Source: Isoetes taiwanensis
Lineage: Eukaryota; Streptophyta; Lycopodiopsida; Isoetales; Isoetaceae
Length of the DNA stretch: 64,000 nt
Direction of reading: 5' to 3'
NCBI GenBank assembly: GCA_021234155.1
Contig: JAJEKV010000041.1
Span: 3,772,829 to 3,836,828, forward strand
Shown: in pieces, positions 22,880 through 35,844 of the stretch
How the letters are laid out: each line of letters begins with the position of its first letter
Numbering within the stretch: position 1 is the stretch's first letter
Position numbers and translations under genes: made by a program
The notes under the pieces: generated by a model
The model's input: the letters and a program-made list of their open reading frames with translations, nothing else
Database searches by the model: none
What the model was told of the DNA's origin: nothing

Positions 22880-24180
22880 TGCTACAATGGCACAGATAGC
22901 TGGGGCATGTGATGCTAGTTGGAGACTTCAACACACGCATTAGAATAAAGAAGTTGACAAAGTTTAACCCCCTGGCTGAGGACATATTACAGCTTCATTC
23001 CGGCAGAGGCTTCATGGGCACATACATTGGATGACAGAGCACATCCAGTCATGCGCTATAATAGGCAGTTGCTTTAGATGTGCATTATCTTTGACTTAGT
23101 TATATGCAATGGTCTCACATAGTGGCCATCCTGCTCCAGCTTCACTTGTCGACAAGAAAACTAAGAGAGGTGGCAACAATATAGTCGACTACCTACTGGT
23201 GGCTAAGCAGGATCTGCACCTTATTACACACCTACAGATCGACACAAATAGTAGAGATGAAGAGGTGGATTCAGATCATCAACCCCTCTTCCTTTAGCTA
23301 ATATGGCAGCCTGTTCATATCCCTTGCCCAGATACCCTTTGTTTGCAAAGATGCACTTGGACTATGATCACGCAAATTTCTACGTCGAGATGCTAACAGA
23401 TGAGCTAGAGGAAATCTTGGAGCTTCCCACGTTACAGCAATAGGCTGCCCAATTAATCACTGTACTTCTCACTGCAGTCGAGAGATGCTTTGGAAGACCC
23501 TGCCCATCGAGTCCCTCACATGTGACAAGCTTTCCGCAGAACCGGTGGTTTGATGCTGAATGTAAGGAACGTAACTGCTTGCTTCAACTAGTCACTGACC
23601 TTGCTTTGCGAGTACAAGAGATCAAACAATATCGCACTTTCGTCAAATGCAAGAAGGCCCAGTACATTGCGAGGCATCAGCAAGAACCTCCTTGATCGTC
23701 ACAGCAAAACATTCTGGAGAAGAATACCACAGAAGCCTCTGCAGCCTACAGGAAACATCTCTCCCAAACAATAGGTACAGTACCTGTTGCAGCTCTACAA
23801 TCTGCTTAGAATTCAACTTGAGTTACCCCCACAGATGGTCTGCCACTAGTAATCGCGCCCGGGTTGCTCAAGGCTTGCAGCATCTCTCCAATGGCAAGGC
23901 TGCAGATCTGGATGGAATGCAGGCAGAGTTGTTTAAGTAGGCAGGGCCACATATCGTCCTCCCTCCCCCTCTTGCCCTCCTCCCAACTGGGCTATTCAAT
24001 AGGGCACTTCAGGAAGGCTTTCCCCCACAGTGGGCCACCAGTAGAGTAATTCTCTTCTATAAGGCAGGAGATCCTCACTGTCCAGCCAACTATCGCTCGA
24101 TCACGGTCATCTTTGTTGTTAACATGGCCGCTCAACTTCCCATTCTCCGGCCTCTCCAACAAGGTCTGGCAAGGTCCACA
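22880..24180 (+). mobile_element. LINE 5' fragment (endonuclease and start of reverse transcriptase), copy 1
   Basis: The endonuclease part encodes MLVGDFNTRI and, after stops, GGNNIVDYLLVAKQDL and EEVDSDHQPLFL. GDFN and SDHxPL are the APE-type endonuclease signatures. It continues NRWFDAECKERNCLLQLVTD and then the start of the polymerase with ANYRSITVIF, and stops abruptly near 24180. Same strand as the 3' fragment but located downstream of it, so the two are separate truncated insertions or a rearranged element. Confidence 0.75.
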
Positions 24181-24851
24181 AGTAAAAAGCATTATATACA
24201 TTAGCCAAAATGCCAAAAATACTACTTAGGATAGCTAACCAAAAAAATTAACATGTTATTTGTTCGTAATATGCCAGCATATTCCCACCCCCACCGTTAA
24301 ACAAGGGGTAAGAAAGAGCGAAGGGACAAGTGCTTGCATTAAAACAATGTTATTTTGCCGAGCAAAAATCCCTTGTAATGCATGTTACAGTCTGCAAAGT
24401 CAAGCACTGGTGGGATTCAAAGGTCACTTCAAGCATCCACTAATCTTAAGTTATATATCATTTTGTAATTTGAGTATATCCATCCATGATGCTTGAACAT
24501 TCAGTTTTTTTTTACTCACATGAATACAACCATTCATTCATGACATGACATGACATCCACTAAGGCTTCCATTTATAAATTAGGGTATTATGTACTATTT
24601 GGTTAACGTGTGTTGTTTGTAACTTACGGATGAATGCCAAGAAAAGCATATGCTATAAGATTTAAGAAATTATGAACATGCTCTTCTAGGGAATAACATG
24701 CTTCTGTAATGCTTAAGACAATCTTACATTGGGAAAATAACAAAATCAAAATATTAAAATTCTATAAAAGTATGGCCACAAGTAGGTTAAAAGACTTTAA
24801 CCTCATAAGTTACTTTGCTAAAGCTTTTGCTTTCTACAAGCTAGGAAGAAG

Positions 24852-27800
24852 ATGGGCTGGATGGACTTGAGAAACCTTGCTAAGGAGTTTTCGAAGAAGG
24901 ATTCGGAGGCTAATGATAATTTAGTGACCACAAGATCTTCCAATGTTCGAGGTATGATAAATGCAGCTTTGCCATATAGAAAGGACCAAGTGCAAAGAAT
25001 GAGATATGCAGGCCATTGTATATCAAGGAAGAAACAGTCAAGAAAGAAGATATGAGATGGGATGTAACAAAAGAAATATTACAAGAACAAGTGCAATCTT
25101 TGGAGAGAAAATTGAAGGTCCGTTCTTCTGAAATTTCTAAGATAAGGGTTGAGCAAGCTTTAGGAAAGAGCTATTCAAATGATTAAAAATTTGGGAGGAC
25201 AAATTTGAATCTTATATTACTTATAAGAAATCTACAATGGAGACTATAAGTAATATGGAAGTTAAATCAACTCTAGCCGAAGGAGAGGTTGAAAAGATTT
25301 CAGTAGAAATCCATGAGTTGCAGGCTGCAATGGCAAACAATGATGAGAAGATGAAAAGAGTGGATGAATTGTTACAATTTGCGGAATCTCATTCATCTTT
25401 ATATCGTGTTCCAAGCCCTTCTATTATACACATTTAGAAGTATAATATGACTGCCACAGTAGCATCAATAAACAATTGTTTATTTTGTGGACATCCTTTT
25501 GTTATTGGATTGGACATGGTGCACCTAGCTCCATGTCTTCATAGATACTGTCTTCTTTGTCTCTTCTATATTTTGCAAAATAAATTAGCCTACATACATG
25601 GTTGCAGATGGCCTTCCGAATTAGATTGTACATTACTTTGTTTAGATTGCATGACATATCTTGCACACAGTATGAACATGCATGTGTTAGCTATATTAAT
25701 GGTTTGGTAATGCATGTTCATTTTGTAATGTTCCATCTTTTTAGTTACATTCATGTCATGAGGTTGCAGTGTTCAGCTTCATTCGCAGATGTTGCATTCA
25801 CTATGTTTATATATATAATCTATTTTTGCATTAGTTTCTCGTGCTGCTAGTGCATGTTGTAATGCTTCTCTCTTTATGTGCTTTTTTTTTTATGATATTG
25901 CATATTATTATGCATCTCATACCATTTTCATTCTAGTACATCAAGCATGCATATGATGTAAATGCAGTTTATGAACAAAGTTACTTCAAATGTATATGAT
26001 GCAAGTCATGCAGCATGTTGTACATAATGCAAGTTTACAAAAGACCAGCAACAACTTCACACGAAGACATCAAACCTACATGCATAACATGTAATGATTG
26101 TATTCATTCACGGTTTGTCAAGTATATAGAATCTAAACATGTTTCTTTATTGCAAAGAAAATAGCTGATATGACAACAAGTAATGACGATCTAGATAGTC
26201 TCGATGTCCAAAAAGCTGAGACTGATACATCTTCTTCAGTACGGGAGGAGATTATTACTATTGATACCTCAACTGCCAGTGAGAGAGCTACACCTATTCA
26301 AAATGAGTTAGCTTCTATTCAAATGTAGAAAGACAGTTTGCTCAAGCTAGAAGAGATAATGAAAAGTAAGTAACTTATTTCATACTATTTTGGTAGAATT
26401 TCTGCGGAATTTGACCTATTTTCATAGTGAAAGCCAAAAAACTATCAGATGGAGGGGAATCCAACAAAGAAGCTTCCGTAATAGATGCTCATCTTGATAA
26501 CATAATTGCCAATGTTGTTAATCCTGGCCAGGAAGAAATCCCCAGCACTACGCAAGATGAGATAAATTCCACACTAGCACTTGATCGACCCAAGTAAGTG
26601 GAGATGAATATTATCTGGAATTATATTTGTGCATCTCAACTTTTTTGTTCTCTCTTGCAGGGATACATATCAGAAGCTTTTAAGCCTTGTCCCATTTGTT
26701 GCTTTTCGAGACAATCATCCAAAGCCATCAATTGTAGTTAACTACAATGATGTAGAGGAACTAGCCACTATGGCCTCCATGTTGAGTTCTCGGCATCTGA
26801 AAATGTTTGGCAAGTGTGTGATTTAACTGGTTCTAAATGTTTTTCTTGAAATTCTTGCTCAATTTTTTATTTATCATACAGGTATGTAAATCAGAAGATA
26901 CCCAAAAATTTGAAGGAAAAAAGTCTTCTATCCTCCAACATTATACATGAAATTCAAAATGCATGATCCAAAAGATACAAGGTCTTCTTTGCAAGCAATT
27001 TTGACTAAAACAGTCAAGGGATTGAATTTGGAAAAATGTCAATTTATTTTGCTCCTAGTTATAGATGCAAATCACTAATCATTACTAATAATTGGTGGAG
27101 TTTATGCTGATGTCTCATCAAAGGTACCAGTTTTTACGAATCCGGGGATAATTTTATTGAATTCTCTTGAGGACATCAAACCTGATGTTGTTGTCATTAA
27201 AAGGTAAGCAACATGTTTTTAAATAATTTCTTTCCAAGAAGACTAAAATCATCTCTGCTAACTAGGATATACTCTCAGCTACTGACATGGATCACAACAG
27301 AATCCAACAGTTTAGCAGGTTTGAAGAGGAACAAAGATAAATTTAAAATTCAGTGGGCCAACGTTCCAAAACATAAAGATGACTGGAGTTGTTACCTATA
27401 TGTTATGGCATGCATGGAACTCTTTGTTTCTTACTTTGTGGAAAGAAAAAAGAAAACCTTTGTGAGTGTTCACATTATTTAAGTTTCTTTTTGTTTAGAT
27501 TTGTCCATTGGCAGAATGTAACTATGTAGAATAGTACATACAATACTATGACAGATGATGGATTTCAACGACAGATCACATATGATGGATGTATGATGAT
27601 TTATGATTTCGGAATACAAATCACCACAGTTTGTTTGTCAAAAAGCGTTTCCATTGCATTACATAACAAGATCCTTACATAACAACATTCGATTCAGAAC
27701 AAAATAGAGTTAAACTTATACATGTGATTTCAAAATTTTACAGGGTTGAATCTCAAAATAAGAATCCTTACAAGTATGTAGTTTCAGAAAAAAGCCATCT

Positions 27801-27993
27801 CAGTTCTGTGCATTCTATTCTTCAGTACATTCTTCACCTGCATTGTCTTCAACTGCTTTATTTTTGTTGCATTTACAGAGGGTTTGTTACATTTGAAACA
27901 CTTCCATTTTCGGATATGGACGTGGTGGCCAGATATAATTGCAATATTAACATGCGCTTTCCTACCAACAATCCTTTTCTAACGTGTCTATGA
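24852..27993 (+). pseudogene. Coiled-coil, RING-like and Ulp1-like protease gene, copy 2 (better preserved)
   Basis: The coiled coil (25237-25437) is followed in the same frame, after one TAG, by a RING-like module at 25447-25710. Its ligands are CLFC, PCLHRYCLLC and a late CLDC, which fits the C-x2-C ... C-x-H-x2-C-x2-C ... C-x2-C pattern of RING E3 ligases. Exons end and begin at 26365, 26428-26593, 26661-26813 and 26882, and the reading frame is continuous across these GT-AG junctions (PK joins DTYQKLL; FGK joins YVNQKIPKN). Exons around 27123-27203 and 27266-27482 encode GIILLNSLEDIKPDVVVIKR, then IYSQLL and VPKHKDDWSCYLYVMACMEL. This matches the Asp and Cys blocks of Ulp1/C48 SUMO proteases. 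The usual Asp is Asn here (LNSL) and the Gly after Cys is Tyr. An 11-nt insertion breaks the Ser/Thr linker near 26130. Such genes occur as host SUMO proteases and inside plant transposons. Confidence 0.55.
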
Positions 27994-28251
27994 AAGTTTT
28001 AGATGTGTGCACTGACCAACCCCTATTCAAAATACGGTCAAATTCAGCCTTAGAAAGGAAGTAATCCTGTGTAAGAATAGGATGAGAGGGGGTGTCTTTC
28101 TCATCACTCCCATTGCTAACAACCATTGTTGCATCTGCTGTCGCCATAGCCAAATTTTTGAACTGCAAAAGTGATTGAAGAAGAAAAAAGAAAAAGTAAC
28201 CAGTGCGCGAAAATGGGTGGTACTATTACAATAAATGTAAATACTGCTATC

Positions 28252-28465
28252 TCACCATGTAATTGCCACATCATTTTGTTTTACCAATTCATTTTGCAAC
28301 TAGCCTTTTTTTTGCCAAATCACCTTGTACTTCTTGCCACATAACCTTGTTCTTGCCACCTCAGCATGTATTTGCTACATCATCTTGCTCTTGCCACTTT
28401 ATCTTGCCACTTAATCATATAATTGCCCCATCACCTTGTTTTACCAATTCATCTTGCAACTAACC
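28252..28465 (+). repeat. Degenerate 17-20 bp tandem repeat, copy 2
   Basis: Same array as at 14737, with almost identical sequence and the same number of units. It was present before the 13-kb duplication and has not changed length since. Confidence 0.6.
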
Positions 28466-28686
28466 TCAAAAGTTTGCTAGTGAAATTTGTTAAGGGTCTA
28501 ATAACTTTGTTAAAGATTAAAAAGTTGCTCCATACGCCTACAATTTTTTCATACACTTATAGGTGTGTACATGCTGGAATTCATTATAGACTGCGAACCT
28601 TTTTTTGGGAATTAATTATAGTTTAGAAAGCCTAAGAATTTTTTAGGATAAAATACTATCTGTTTATTCTCATTTACTAACAAAAG

Positions 28687-29952
28687 ATGGCAAAGAGATT
28701 GGCACAAGAAGACGAGCAATCTTCTCTAAAGCGGAGAAGATTGCTTGACATTCCTTTTCTCCAGGCACTGGAGATAGCCCCTGTTAGTCCAACTGCAAGC
28801 GACGAATTAGAGTATTCATCCTGCATGGATTACTCTGATTCCTCCTCTTCTGCCTCCTTTGAATCCGATTTGTCAGATTACACCTCTTGTGAGGAAGAGG
28901 ATGATGATGAAGATTCTGAGTCTTCTGAAGCCTGTTATTTTGCTACATATTCTAAACGAGGTGCACCCTAGACTACCACAGTCGTCGGATTCGTCGATCC
29001 TACGACCCAGATCGTATGTTGGGGCCTCTGGGCACCTCTTGTTTCACTTATAATCATTTATAATTGGCAGTGCCTATGATTTTGAAATATGAAATACGAT
29101 TTCGCCTAAGGTTTTGAGGTAATATCGAACCTCTATACGACTTTGCTTAAGATTATAGAATATGAAATACGAGGGTTCGAACCTCTACCAAGATAACTCA
29201 ATGTCTTAATAAGACTACTTTAACCAATATACCCAGAGAGCTAATGTGATTATTTTTTATCTTGAATCTATGTTTTTTTTTATAACAACCTATTCAATTG
29301 TTTTAGGGATATATAGTCTATGGTTTCGGGAATTGTTATTTTTACATCCATATCAAATCCCCCTGGAACCCCCTGTTATTTTGCTACATATTCTAAACGA
29401 GGTGCACCCTAGACTACCACAGTCGTCGGATTTGTCGATCCTACGACCCAGATCGTATGTTGGGGCCTCTGGGCACCTCTCGTTTCGCTTATAGTCATTT
29501 ATGATTGGCGGTGCCTATGATTTTGGAATATGAAATACGATTTTGCCTAAGGTTTTGAGGTAATATCGAACCTTTATACGACTTTGCCTAAGATTATAGA
29601 ATATGAAATACGGGGGGTTCGAACCTCTACCAAAATAACTCAATGTCTTAATAAGACTACTTTAACCAATATACCCAATGAGCTAATGTGATTATTTTTT
29701 ATCTTGAATCTATGTTTTTTTTTAATAACAACCTATTCAATTGTTTTAGTCTATGGTTTCGGGAATTGTTATTTTTACATCCATATCAAATCCCCCTGAA
29801 ACCCCCTGTTATTTTGCTACATATTTGAAGTCCCTTCTTCCGAGGAATACGAGGAACACGGAAGTAATAAAGATCAGGAGGATGGAGATACATGTTCTGA
29901 CAACTCCAAGGATGAAGCCGAGTTTGAAGAATTAAAGAAGCTCCTCTGTTAA
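28687..29952 (+). pseudogene. Small nuclear-type acidic protein gene split by repeat insertions, copy 2
   Basis: The 5' part (28687-28935) is the same as in copy 1. The 3' part is at 29831-29952. Two repeat copies (28951-29371 and 29392-29806) separate them. The insertion therefore happened before the 13-kb duplication. The residues needed for the NLS-like cluster and the acidic tail are all kept in both copies. Confidence 0.5.
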
Positions 29953-31312
29953 GAAAGAACACAAACTTTTGTTCCACACCTTCCTTTTTTGTGCATCATA
30001 TAGTAGTTTAATTTTTGCTAAAGTAGTTATTGAATAACAAGCTGGAAGTTTAAATGAAAACAAAACATCTCCAGCTTTGACACTGCCAGCTAATGGAACA
30101 TTTTCAGATGCAAGCAATGCATCTTCAGTCTATTTTTCTTCATTAGATGCACTATCATTTGTTGGAACCAAAACTTTGATATCCCAAGTACCAACATGGA
30201 GTAGATTTTTACAACTTTTCCATTGCATTATCCCCGCAAAGCGGGACAAAAAAGAAAAGTGATCTAGTCATTATCATAGCGATTTGACTTGTTAAGAGCC
30301 ATTACATGTAATATAAGGCTAATGTTCCTGGCAATGTCTTGCAGCCATATGACACATTTCTATCCATTTCCTCTGCTTTGACCTCCCAAAACACACTATG
30401 TGGACCACTTTTGATTGTGGGAATTTCTACATATTCTAAACGAGGTGCACCCTAGACTACCACAGTCGTCGGATTTGTCAATCCTACGACTCAGATCATA
30501 TGTTGGGCACCTCTCATTTCGCTTATAGTCATTTATGATTGGCGGTGCCTATGATTTTGAAATATGAAATATAATTTCGCCTAAGGTTTTGAGATAATAT
30601 CGAACCTCTATACGACTTTGCCTAAGATTATAGAATATGAAATACGGGGTTCGAACTTCTACCAAAATAACTCAATGTCTTAATAAGACTACTTTAACCA
30701 ATATATCCAGTGAACTAATGTGATTATTTTTTATCTTGAATCTATACTTTTTTTTAATAACAACCTATTCAATTGTTTTAGGGATATATAATCTATCGTT
30801 TCGGGAATTGTTATTTTTACATCCATATCAAATCCCCCTGAAACCCCCTGTTATTTTGCTACATATTTGAAGTCCCTTCTTCCGAGGAATACGAGGAACA
30901 CGGAAGTAATAAAGATCAGGAGGATGGAGATACATGTTCTGACAACTCCAAGGATGAAGCCGAGTTTGAAGAATTAAAGAAGCTCCTCTGTTAAGAAAGA
31001 ACACAAACTTTTGTTCCACACCTTCCTTTTTTGTGCATCATGTAGTAGTTTTTAATTTTTGCTAAAGTAGTTATTGAATAACAAGCTGGAAGTTTAAATG
31101 AAAACAAAACATCTCCAGCTTTGATACTGTCAACTAATGGAACATCTTCAGATGCAAGCAATGCATCTTCAGTCTATTTTTCTTCATTAGATGCATTATC
31201 ATTTGTTGGAACCAAAACTTTGATATCCCAAGTACCAATATGGAGTAGATTTTTACAACTTTTCCATTGCATTATCCTGCAAGCAGGACAACAACAAGAA
31301 AGTGATCTAGTC
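28951..31312 (-). repeat. Array of repeats with tRNA-type boxes and tandem units, copy 2
   Basis: Elements start at 28951, 29392 and 30435, one fewer than in copy 1. Unit sequence and junctions are the same. The unit count has therefore changed by unequal exchange or replication slippage after the 13-kb duplication, or the assembly has gained or lost a unit. Confidence 0.65.
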
Positions 31313-31839
31313 CATTAGGGATTTTTTGAGATCATAAAAGGGCCTTCTAAGAACTGCTGACTAAGCTATATGAACTACCAATCGGGACAAAAGCAAAACA
31401 GTTATAAGTAACTCACTGGATCACATTTTCTAGCATAAGTGTTGATAGAAAAGTCCAAATGAGCTTTCGTTTGGTGCAATAGATAGATCTCATTGAGATC
31501 TTTCCAACCTTGGGTGGTTTGCATATCTTTTATCCCCGCAGGATAGTAAAAAATGGTAAAAACCATATTTTTTGGAGTTTTGACAACCATAAGTGGTTAA
31601 AATATGTGCAAAGCACCTAAGGTTGGAAAGATCTCAATGAGATCTATCTATTGCACTAAACAATAGCTCATTTGGACTTTTCTATCAATAGTTATGCTAG
31701 AAAATGTGATCCAGTGAGTTAGTTATAACAGCTTTTCCGACCGACCACGATTTTCTCGATTTTGGTAGGTCATTTATCTTCATTTGGCTTAGTTGGCATG
31801 TTTTGAAGGCCCTTTTTTAATCTCAAAAAAACCCTAATG
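31313..31839. mobile_element. Foldback MITE, 527 bp, present only in copy 2
   Basis: The sequence begins cattaggg and ends ccctaatg. The two halves are inverted copies of about 230-240 bp, including a perfectly matching block taactcactggatcacattt and the block agatctcattgagatctttc. Copy 1 has the empty site (gtgatctagtcattatcata near 18880). A single extra C is the only other change, so the target duplication is unclear. No coding capacity. Confidence 0.9.
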
Positions 31840-33272
31840 CATTATCATAGCAGGATTTGACTTGTTAAGAGCCATTACAGAATGTAAGGCTAATGATCAT
31901 TGTCAGAAGTCTTGCAGCCATATGACACATTTCTATCCATTTCCTCTGCTTTGACCTCCCAAAACACACTATGTGGACCACTTTTGATTGTGGGAATTTC
32001 TTCTTCAAGGATGGACAAGATGTAGTAGCACCGTTTATTGGCAAACCATCTTCTTTAAGTTGCTCAATATATAGAGCATTCTTTGCCTTGGCAGACTCTG
32101 CATCATGCTCCCCCTTACGATGGCCTGATGCGAAATAATTCCACCACATTCTGATTTTACAAGACGTATCTGCTCAATTTTAAACATAGTAATATGGACT
32201 AGTATAGTTACCTGCTGATTGTGTCAATGTTGGGACTAGACCTCCCTACCAGGTAAAAGTATGTAATTTTCTGAAAAGTCCAGAACTGAAAGCAGAGCAT
32301 CATTTCTCAAGTTGTCTACACAAAGTTTAAATTGTTCAGCCTGCCAATGTGAGGTGAAATTATGTATGGCAAACTTCGCCAAATAATTAAACATGTCTTC
32401 ACCATGATAGTAGGTGTTGCTGATTTCTTTACGAGTTTCAGTCTCTTAGATGTTCCCTTTTTTTTTACTTCTCATTCACAAATTGGTATGCTTCCCATTC
32501 CACCTCTTCTAATTCATTGCCATTTGCAATTTCTCGAGGACACATTGCAATCTGTTTTGTCCCATATCTAGTCTAGGTACCCTTTTAGGCAATCCAAAGA
32601 CATGCCATTCTACACCAATATATTTGTCACAAACAGTGACTCTCGATAGTGAACTTACACAACTGTATGTACTATTTTTTGCTTGGCAGACACCTCCATG
32701 GCTATTAACAAGGCAGATCAAGCAATTGCAAGTACAATTCTCATGCAACTTTGATCCCATTATGTTGAAAGCTTTTCTGAACAGATCCATTTGCTCATAT
32801 TTCATGCACATACATGTATTCCTACCTGCTCACACAAGTTGGCTTTAGGTACACAAATGTTTTAAGACCAATCTTCATATGGGGATTTTTATCCTTGAAT
32901 GCCATGTATAGTTCAGCCTAAAGGAAAAGAAAATATAGATTAGAATTGTCTAAGAACTATATATATGTGAACTCATGTAAAACTATATCATGTGTCATAA
33001 AGGATGATAACCAAATTACATTATATTCTTTCATGTGCATGTGCAAATTCATGTTCATGAACGTACGTGATGTCATGAAGGATGATCACTAACGTACATT
33101 TTGTCTGCCATAATTATTTGCTTTCTTTTGACAGCATACCTAATATTTCTTGGTTGCAAGCCTATAATTCTTGATGCCAATCCCTTTTATTTGAGGTCAC
33201 CATCCTTTTCTACAACCATAGAGAGCATAGCATGTTTAGTTATTAGAGCTTTTCACTTCTTGAAGTCCTTCT

Positions 33273-34544
33273 CTCCACGTCGGCCCGAGGGTCCCTCCTT
33301 CCGATTCGAGAGGCCAAAATGTGGAAGTTGCATCCACATACAAATATTTGGGAGTGGAGTTTCCTTCTACTATGCACTGGGACACATCCATACGGCTACG
33401 AGTGACGGCAGGCTGGAAGGCACTATATGCAATGCAAAACAATAGTCATAGAGCGGAGTTGTATGATTGGGCCCATCGATCCACGCTTTGTTCAAGGTCT
33501 TAGTGGAGCCCGTCCTTTTATACCGGGGGTGGAAGTATGGGGCCCAATAGTATCACTTGCTACTTGGAATGACTTGGAGCGGTGTCGAAAGCCTTCTTAG
33601 TACGAGCACTAGGGGTGAAGTCCACAGTCCCATATCAAATTCTACTACAGAGACGAGGATTCTTGCCTCTTGGAGGGCGGCCCTTGATCGCCACATTGTC
33701 TATTTTCTAAGGTGGTCAATATGGGCGATGCTCGTCTCCCTAAACTAGCTTATATCATGGCAATGGAGCCGCAGGCCCTCAAGGCCTCTTTGGAGGGAAA
33801 AGAGAGCTCAATGGTTGGCTAGATGGAATGTGCGAGAACACAGGTGCATACATGTGCAAGCAGAGGCGATCGCCATAGCTTGAGGCAATATCTTGGCGAT
33901 TGCTTCCTCGGCAAGCTTTGGGATGACAATGCCCTTGAACAGTCAAGACGACACACTACCGGCGCCACATAAATCCCACATTGGAACGAGGCCCGCAATG
34001 CTACCAAGGTACCCACTTGCCCATGAAAAGGCGCGAGACTCATTGCCTCCATTCGCCGCAGGGGCACATCATCTTCGAATTGAGACAGGCGGATGGATTG
34101 GTGAGCCATGCGGGGCGAGGCTCGATCAATCTTTGCCAAATGGGAGTCATTGAGGATGAATCTCATACCCTTCAAAGTTGCCCGGCAGATATGATCAAAT
34201 TCGGACCACGATATCTTTGAGTTGGTCGGGCACGGCCAGCCGTTACATGTGACATTGAGCCACGGCATCCGTGCGGGTCTGGGATCATATCTTCAGGAGG
34301 TTATGGACATGTGAGATCAGCTATGTCCTCGGGCACACACTTGACATGTATATAAACATTGATGTATACTTGTACAGTTTGACAGCATTCTTATTACTGC
34401 CACGGTTTTTCCCTCGAAAACCCTTCGGGGCGGGGGTTTTTTAACCCGGACAGTAATAAGTTTGCCGCGCTCCTTATGGGTCCCATAGGCCGATTGGCCT
34501 CAGTGGACGATAAAAAATCATTCTCATTCTCATTCTCAATTTTG
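33273..34544 (+). mobile_element. LINE 3' fragment, copy 2
   Basis: Counterpart of 20325-21592 in the second duplication unit, with the same ends and the same (cattct) tail. It has many single-base indels relative to copy 1, so the frame YKYLGVEFPSTMHWDTSIRL is readable here but broken in copy 1, while the VLLYGVEVWGP part is broken here. Confidence 0.75.
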
Positions 34545-35844
34545 TGAGGAGCATACCCTTGACAACTATCTCTTTTGGATTTCCAAATACTGGTTCAAAG
34601 AACGATTGAAGCTCTGGATACTCCAACAATTTTGCTGCCATTACACTCCTCTGATTAAGATGCAATGTTTGAGACTCAGTTTGGATGCATTGTGCAACTT
34701 TAGCAACCCTCTTCATGATCTTCTTTGTTGCATAACCAAATTTGCAAGTGGAATCAGATGCACCTTTTCGAATCTTGGTACCTGCATTCTCATCTACCCC
34801 TGATACTACTACCATTTTTTCAATTTTACTATGAAAGAACAAAAAATAGAAAAATATAATTGAGATTACAAAAAGAAGCATAATATAAAATCCAGTAGTT
34901 ACCTTCAAAACTGCATGCAAGAGAGTTGCACAGATTTTATTGTAAGTAAAGGTTGCACCGAATTTCATGAGAGATTTTGTTGCATGGAATTCCATGAGGG
35001 GAAAAAAATTTCGCGATTTGGCATTTTTCGTAATCAGTCAATCATAATTAAAATCTTCCTCGTTCATTCAAATTTAACACAATTCAAACGCTTAACTAAC
35101 TATTTGGTGATGTGGCAGTTCAAAATTACAATTCGTTCGCTCAAAATTCGTGCATTTTTTTCATAAATTAAGAAGGAATTTGACACATCCTTTCATGTTT
35201 CTCTTCGTATTTACCATTTATTTCACTTGTCTAGTTGTATTTTACAGAGTATAAGGGTATATCAAGTTTTTTGCGTATAATAAGGTGGTTTTGCTTGACC
35301 CTAGGAAAATGTCATATCCAAAATACATATAGTGAATCCTCTGGGCGTATACATCTGTATTACTTTGCGTTAGTACATATGTAAATCCAAAATAGATTCT
35401 TTGGCCACTTATACAATGCCAAAGATTTCCTTTTAAGTAATTGCTACAGTTATACAGTTATAGGCACAGACAAAAGCTCTTAAATGTGGAATTACAGATC
35501 ATAAAGGCATACCTGGAGTGTTTGAATGACCCAACAATTTTCAATATTACATTTACGGCACAAAGGACTCTTCCTCGGAGCTATGGAAAACAAAGTAATG
35601 GATCGTACTAGAAAAGAAATTTAGCCAGAGACTTTCGGAAGCCAAGCTTATCAGATCTGGCTCCGTTCATCGTCATCTGAACTATAGCTACTCGACCAGC
35701 CATCAAAGTCACTTTCCCTTCCATAAAGAATGGCAACACGATGCCAAGTGCTTGCCTTCAAGGCATCCTGATTTTGCAAAATGACTTTTGCCCTAAAATT
35801 CTCTCTCTAATATTCAAGGGCCATCAACACTTAGTGATTAAAAT

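Larger units (their letters stand above)
11307..24818. repeat. Tandem duplication, copy 1 (13.5 kb)
   Basis: Bases 11317-24818 realign with 24838-37819 over the whole length, head to tail. The words ttactttgc occur at 11298-11306 (left edge), 24810-24818 (junction) and 37811-37819 (right edge), so the duplication has a 9-bp microhomology at its breakpoints. At the junction copy 2 carries an extra short tttgctttctac-like insert before the shared caagct. Large indels relative to copy 2 are one extra about 1-kb internal repeat unit here and the absence of the 527-bp MITE. Confidence 0.9.
29932..34995 (-). pseudogene. Minus-strand Cys-rich element-like gene, copy 2 (interrupted)
   Basis: Same pieces as in copy 1: N-terminal part at 34830-34545, Cys-rich part at 32811-32575, MWWNYFASGHRKGEHD at 32149, and repeated 3' exons at about 30400-29932 and after 30970. 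A LINE fragment (33273-34544) and the MITE (31313-31839) interrupt it. A deletion around 30285 removes bases from one 3' exon copy. Confidence 0.4.
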
